From IMG/VR virus record IMGVR_UViG_3300027791_001639, positions 1-31,565 of that record: a stretch of DNA of 31,565 bases. One strand, given 5' to 3'. This DNA is from a virus. Each line of letters starts with the position of its first letter. The first letter of the stretch is position 1. The position numbers were made by a program, and so were the translations under genes. The notes below the pieces were generated by a model. The model did no database searches. It was not told where the DNA came from and saw nothing but the letters and a program-made list of their open reading frames with translations. This document shows positions 29,801 through 31,565 of the stretch, in pieces.

Positions 29801-31552
29801 CTACTAGGTGATCCAATTGGTGGCGCAACAGCAAAAGCAGGTTACTATACTGATGCAGATAATGCAACAAGTTCGCAGGTATGGGAAAGAAGAAAAGGTA
29901 GAGTATTCTTTATTACATCAGACAACGACGGCTTCTTTAGAGTTGGTAAGTATTTTGTTGTAGACCAATCAACAGGTTCAATTACTTTTGCAGGTGAAGT
30001 TGGTATTTCAAGAGCAGCTTCATTAGGATTTAAAGAAGGTGTTACAATTGATGAGTTTTCAAATGATGAATTATTTACAGACTTGTCAGACACAGCAGTA
30101 CCTACAGAAAAAGCAGTTGCTAACTATGTAAGCAGACGTTTAGGACATAATGGCTCTGCACAACTTACAGGCTCTAATAGAATTGCTCCAGGCTTTATGG
30201 CATTAAATGGTTCAACAGCAATGGAATCTAATCTAGATATGGGAAGTAGAAAAATTGCTAACCTATTAGATCCTACAGATGCAAACGATGCTACTACAAA
30301 AGACTTTGTAGATCAAGCTGTATCAGCTTATGATGAACTTACTGACTTGCGTAACTTTACTAATCACAGTGTTACAGCTGGTAATACATTTAAACAACTT
30401 ATAGCACCATCAGGTGTTAGAAAAATTGTTGTAGCACCTGAAAGTAGCACACTATATGATCCAGCTAGTGCAAACAAAGCTATTACAGGCTCAGGGGGTG
30501 CAACTGGAACATTAATTGCAAGAGAAGCACGTTTTGACAGAGTAAGAAATGCAAACGTTGTTATACTTACATATACTCCGGGGGCAACAGACTTTACATT
30601 GTCAGGATCAGTACAACAAACTAGTCCAAGTGTATCAAGTGCAATACTTGAAGCACCTATTGACGAAGTTGTTAATGCTGTTGAAAGCACAGCAAGTGAT
30701 ATTAACTTAACTGTAACTAGAGGTGTAACAAATACAGAATTTGATCTGCAAATTGAAGCACAAGCAATTATAAATGCAGATGTTAACAATGCGGCGGCAA
30801 TTGCACAAAGCAAGCTGAACATGAATGCAGCAGGTACTAGAGCAAACGCTACAGGTATTACACAAGCCGACTTAGGACTTGCAAGTTTCGATGATGATGA
30901 CTTTACTGTAACAAACGGTTGGGTAACTATAAAAGCAAATGAAATTGATTTAGCAGACTTACCAGTCTTAACACAATATCAAATGTTTGGCAGAACTACA
31001 AATAGTAGTGGTAGCCCACAAATTGATACATATGCAAATGTCGTTGACAAAGGGTTAGGTCTTGCAGACGGAGACTTTGGTACAGCACTAGCATACGGTA
31101 ATCCAGTTAACGATCCAGGACAAGCATTAATTAAAACAGGAGCAGGAGCATATAGTGTAAGTGAAATTGCTTACAACAACGAAGCAACATCAATTGCTAA
31201 ACGCAGGAGTGATGGTAGTTTACAAGCAACATCATTTATTGTAGGTGGCGCAGCAACTAATGTTGTATTATCTGAAAGTGCAAACACACTAACATTTAGC
31301 ACTCCAGAAGGCGGAACAATACTAACATCAATTGGATCGACTAAACCTCCAATTAATACAGGTGGCGCTATAAATGTTGGAGACATGCCAAGTATAGTTG
31401 AAAGTCAATTCCATAAAGATTCAGCATACGGTACAGTTGGTGGAGCAGGTGGATCAACAACTGAAACATCGAGTATTGCTGCACGTTGGATGTACACATC
31501 ATTCATTGAAGCACCTAACGAGATAGATAGTACTGGAACAGGTATTGGTTAG
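23846..31552 (+). CDS. giant virion structural protein (fibre/baseplate type)
   Basis: This 2568-aa protein is rich in Thr, Gly, Asn, Ser and Val with regular beta patterns, typical of fibre and baseplate appendage proteins of T4-like marine phages. It opens with MAKQDVNIGVEGNDGTGDSI and RESFRKVNENFQELYAVFG, a short helix then a beta shaft. Two related modules with Y-N-x4-C-x-RD-x-G and a following R-G-N/G motif lie near residues 461-490 and 1013-1045. Fibre-like segments with LND/GDLKGQGAPN...ATKFYVDN (about 310-350) and NLLDPTDANDATTKDFVDQ (about 2140) recur. The frame is unbroken and ends 13 nt before the window edge. It probably contacts the host or decorates the baseplate. Confidence 0.85.
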   Translation: MAKQDVNIGVEGNDGTGDSIRESFRKVNENFQELYAVFGQGGQIGFTTLGDTPNTLEGSKIITTNSTGTAVIYSTIGSDTDLGSATDSVTVDTTSVPGKIILSTAFSAIVDDKVKPTFGAHVDAAGNALAGVAVTESAATSLNNQPGRTTTYTIDDLVITRGYADRRYITSGLPIRIAAEPAARTQYVKTISSYVTGNLFITGHGYDSGANGTGFIFQAEDTDPTGLVSGTTYYIRYATDDQLSVFANKEEAVTEDADAAAANKISVSGTIAVSDTHTITDAGFDSTLEGNFLKDVGMPRESIVRRQGDTMAGDLFLNDHPGDLKGQGAPNGPEDLQAATKFYVDNTAYSSPEVLSVSTIGDDTMQGVPSGKEGTSDIYAFRTINAAARRAEELIKTAPEEPGPYFQTLAHTTGGATTDCVVNTQGVENGVAPITNATLKLNKDFLIAETSAYLKFTYPNFVYNVDTCKRDLGLIIDSLRIDANRGNNANSLTRTAAERYYSSVSGRIAITTQLKQTKDGFRFLGEIINDAVLQNVKLNTKPLLSTNAGLTAYDGTNPAQAQTQSDHGLKDGNIIEFFDVSGGQATINGQFIYVKVINTSTIELFTDVALTIPFDNQAYGSYGGVGSFGLRYQTKFRQDATGTQVSDGSGGGAEPNTAAGIANNVVLLNNIIENGIDVGADIVFGSRYFLTVDNNTSGFIDQTNPDNVDALPGKVIKGKRSGAVGRIIQFAQTTNETTFFMQLLEPKEFDATQDNATQAPGEELEMGNFVKAKQVTIRIESGIYEEDYPIRLPNNVSLKGDEFRRVIIRPKKRVSQSKWAQTYFYRDKEFDGNTLLTTGTPFTNQSGEVTGFFGFNYLTTNTRAINVGSNVTNLGKYNKSASIVKSNKEFVIDEVIAFINRTYVNSSVHTYVGGTVSNAITITAGSVQRDVTNATYNPDTGVMEITIGSHSFTASDTVTIATNSLTFTCSADGNATNHTYPRVGDPADNTAIAISAVTGTTITVNVGVQGTFTYNEAKCRRDTGYVINGLIKDLQRGGREFALENQGEYFAGFVGGGFAGQETETAAAIGYISTLIAQLLAGTAPTKSAGTQFDPDISQGASTTTWASGVSYTQGDFVVRSPGSGPRYYRATTTHTSVAGDEVIEIGTGNTILTEDKWLEVTNDISLVGQLIDIVQYPLENPSLFNPPKRNDEMDVFLMDDATIVRNVTVQGHGGFMCVLDPDGQVLTKSPYIQTASSFSLSANKKAFRGGMYVDAYTGNIPMRIIGNSGNSTDVSISGGNVTLSAFAIGVESLDVGGEPQGLKLRIPQLPAPFYFEGIRYQINAISNYDSGTGRAILYLDPNSNGGTGYTKSDTDLPGAAGHNAQDTVQDIFLQTAGNRSILGNDFTQINDLGYGLVTNNGAFSEMVSMFTYYTHVAYYAANGSEIRSLNGSNGYGNFGLVAEGADPNEIPDQVTTLRDTNQSIKAFTYATGGFTNAITDTSFTAYDFRERPLKNSFVFIDHATAGPLNYKITNVANLSTPNNDGDSGADGSPVVTGINALDATIGGGNGFTGTPPSGSGIFSNIVQKSASGTGTGAKFNVTMVSGTPTITLANSGSAFSINDDVVIGGANIGGVDGTNDLTVKVSLVYETTTGTFSNDVYRLTIQEAASNNDFFGSLQEAIAHDSIIEYRHGETLLFDGVNSQNITERPSTAINFDESDLQTYRSTGFTTKDDQNLDLTGTQIKAVFDTDFKYVPITLDPLTNATNASLVGGTGTMGAATTDTYLTVSGLSTVNAARIVQDSTDASGQTILNPGDGGYGGGMIFTYGSRTLQVIEYGAVYSGSVTTLTVDGGTNEVTINTTAAHNLVNGNKIIFTGLQGTTQLNGVEKWIGDVTSNEFVLYDDAGQTTATNGSTFTAHVGGSGTWTKLDSPYYIKTQAIGASDVTGVTTNNIGTISTVRNVYAGIQGGTTAEITIAISLLRATGHDFTEIGTGGFNTSNYPNVLLGDPIGGATAKAGYYTDADNATSSQVWERRKGRVFFITSDNDGFFRVGKYFVVDQSTGSITFAGEVGISRAASLGFKEGVTIDEFSNDELFTDLSDTAVPTEKAVANYVSRRLGHNGSAQLTGSNRIAPGFMALNGSTAMESNLDMGSRKIANLLDPTDANDATTKDFVDQAVSAYDELTDLRNFTNHSVTAGNTFKQLIAPSGVRKIVVAPESSTLYDPASANKAITGSGGATGTLIAREARFDRVRNANVVILTYTPGATDFTLSGSVQQTSPSVSSAILEAPIDEVVNAVESTASDINLTVTRGVTNTEFDLQIEAQAIINADVNNAAAIAQSKLNMNAAGTRANATGITQADLGLASFDDDDFTVTNGWVTIKANEIDLADLPVLTQYQMFGRTTNSSGSPQIDTYANVVDKGLGLADGDFGTALAYGNPVNDPGQALIKTGAGAYSVSEIAYNNEATSIAKRRSDGSLQATSFIVGGAATNVVLSESANTLTFSTPEGGTILTSIGSTKPPINTGGAINVGDMPSIVESQFHKDSAYGTVGGAGGSTTETSSIAARWMYTSFIEAPNEIDSTGTGIG

Positions 31553-31565
31553 GTACTAACACAGG

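Noticed and set aside
30364-30822. 152-codon open frame on the minus strand
   Set aside because: It is antisense to the giant virion gene, with low-complexity Ser/Ala/Leu content and no ribosome-binding site or promoter.
1-31565. CRISPR arrays, insertion sequences, integrase or transposase genes
   Set aside because: No regularly spaced repeats, terminal inverted repeats or recombinase motifs were seen on either strand.

Overview
The window is most likely part of the genome of a large tailed phage of the T4-like marine myovirus type, infecting an aquatic, probably alphaproteobacterial host. The evidence is dense, mostly co-directional small genes with ATGA/TAATG overlaps, AT-rich sequence, five tRNA genes that all encode CCA, a T4-gp30-like ATP-dependent DNA ligase, a UV endonuclease, fibre proteins including one of 2568 residues, and promoter boxes matching the T4 late consensus TATAAATA. 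The host assignment is inference: there are no photosynthesis genes, and several proteins look alphaproteobacterial.

Two promoter classes organise the window. Eight sigma70-type promoters (TTGACA/TTGACT, exactly 17 nt, TATAAT-like) precede the SprT-like protease, a 243-aa protein, a 117-aa protein, a 19-codon mini-gene, DNA ligase, a 434-aa protein, the QueD/PTPS-like gene and uvsE. About fourteen (T)ATAAATA boxes precede the cyclase, peroxiredoxin, first ClpP, Nfu, IscU, a glutamine riboswitch, HemE, the fibre genes and all three minus-strand groups. At least six of these boxes sit so close to the start codon that the mRNA should be leaderless; three share the same TAAATACAGTATG string.

Layout: 1-2429, a curlin-like repeat protein (open at the left edge) and a CHASE2 class III nucleotidyl cyclase. 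2410-3547 (minus), two paralogous membrane proteins, a small soluble protein, a hidden cysteine-rich mini-ORF and a zinc-finger mini-protein. 3672-5342, peroxiredoxin and small genes. 5352-9690, SprT-like protease, two different ClpP proteases, small membrane proteins, methyltransferase, AbrB-like protein. 9690-12434, tRNAs, the Fe-S genes nfu, iscU and iscA, a glutamine riboswitch with a 38-aa peptide, a 19-aa mini-gene with its own promoter and terminator, and more tRNAs. 12435-13212 (minus), three genes including a paralogue of the zinc-finger mini-protein. 13288-19326, DNA ligase, HemE, structural and membrane proteins. 19304-23481, QueD/PTPS-like protein, glycosyltransferase, ferredoxin-NADP+ reductase, UV endonuclease, small proteins and a second A-type Fe-S carrier. 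23478-23765 (minus), a zinc-ribbon protein. 23846-31552, the giant virion protein.

The striking theme is cofactor and redox metabolism: an Fe-S scaffold (IscU), two A-type carriers, Nfu, uroporphyrinogen decarboxylase, ferredoxin reductase and peroxiredoxin, together with nitrogen sensing (glutamine riboswitch) and cyclic-nucleotide signalling (CHASE2 cyclase). Functions come from motif recognition by eye; no database search was run.
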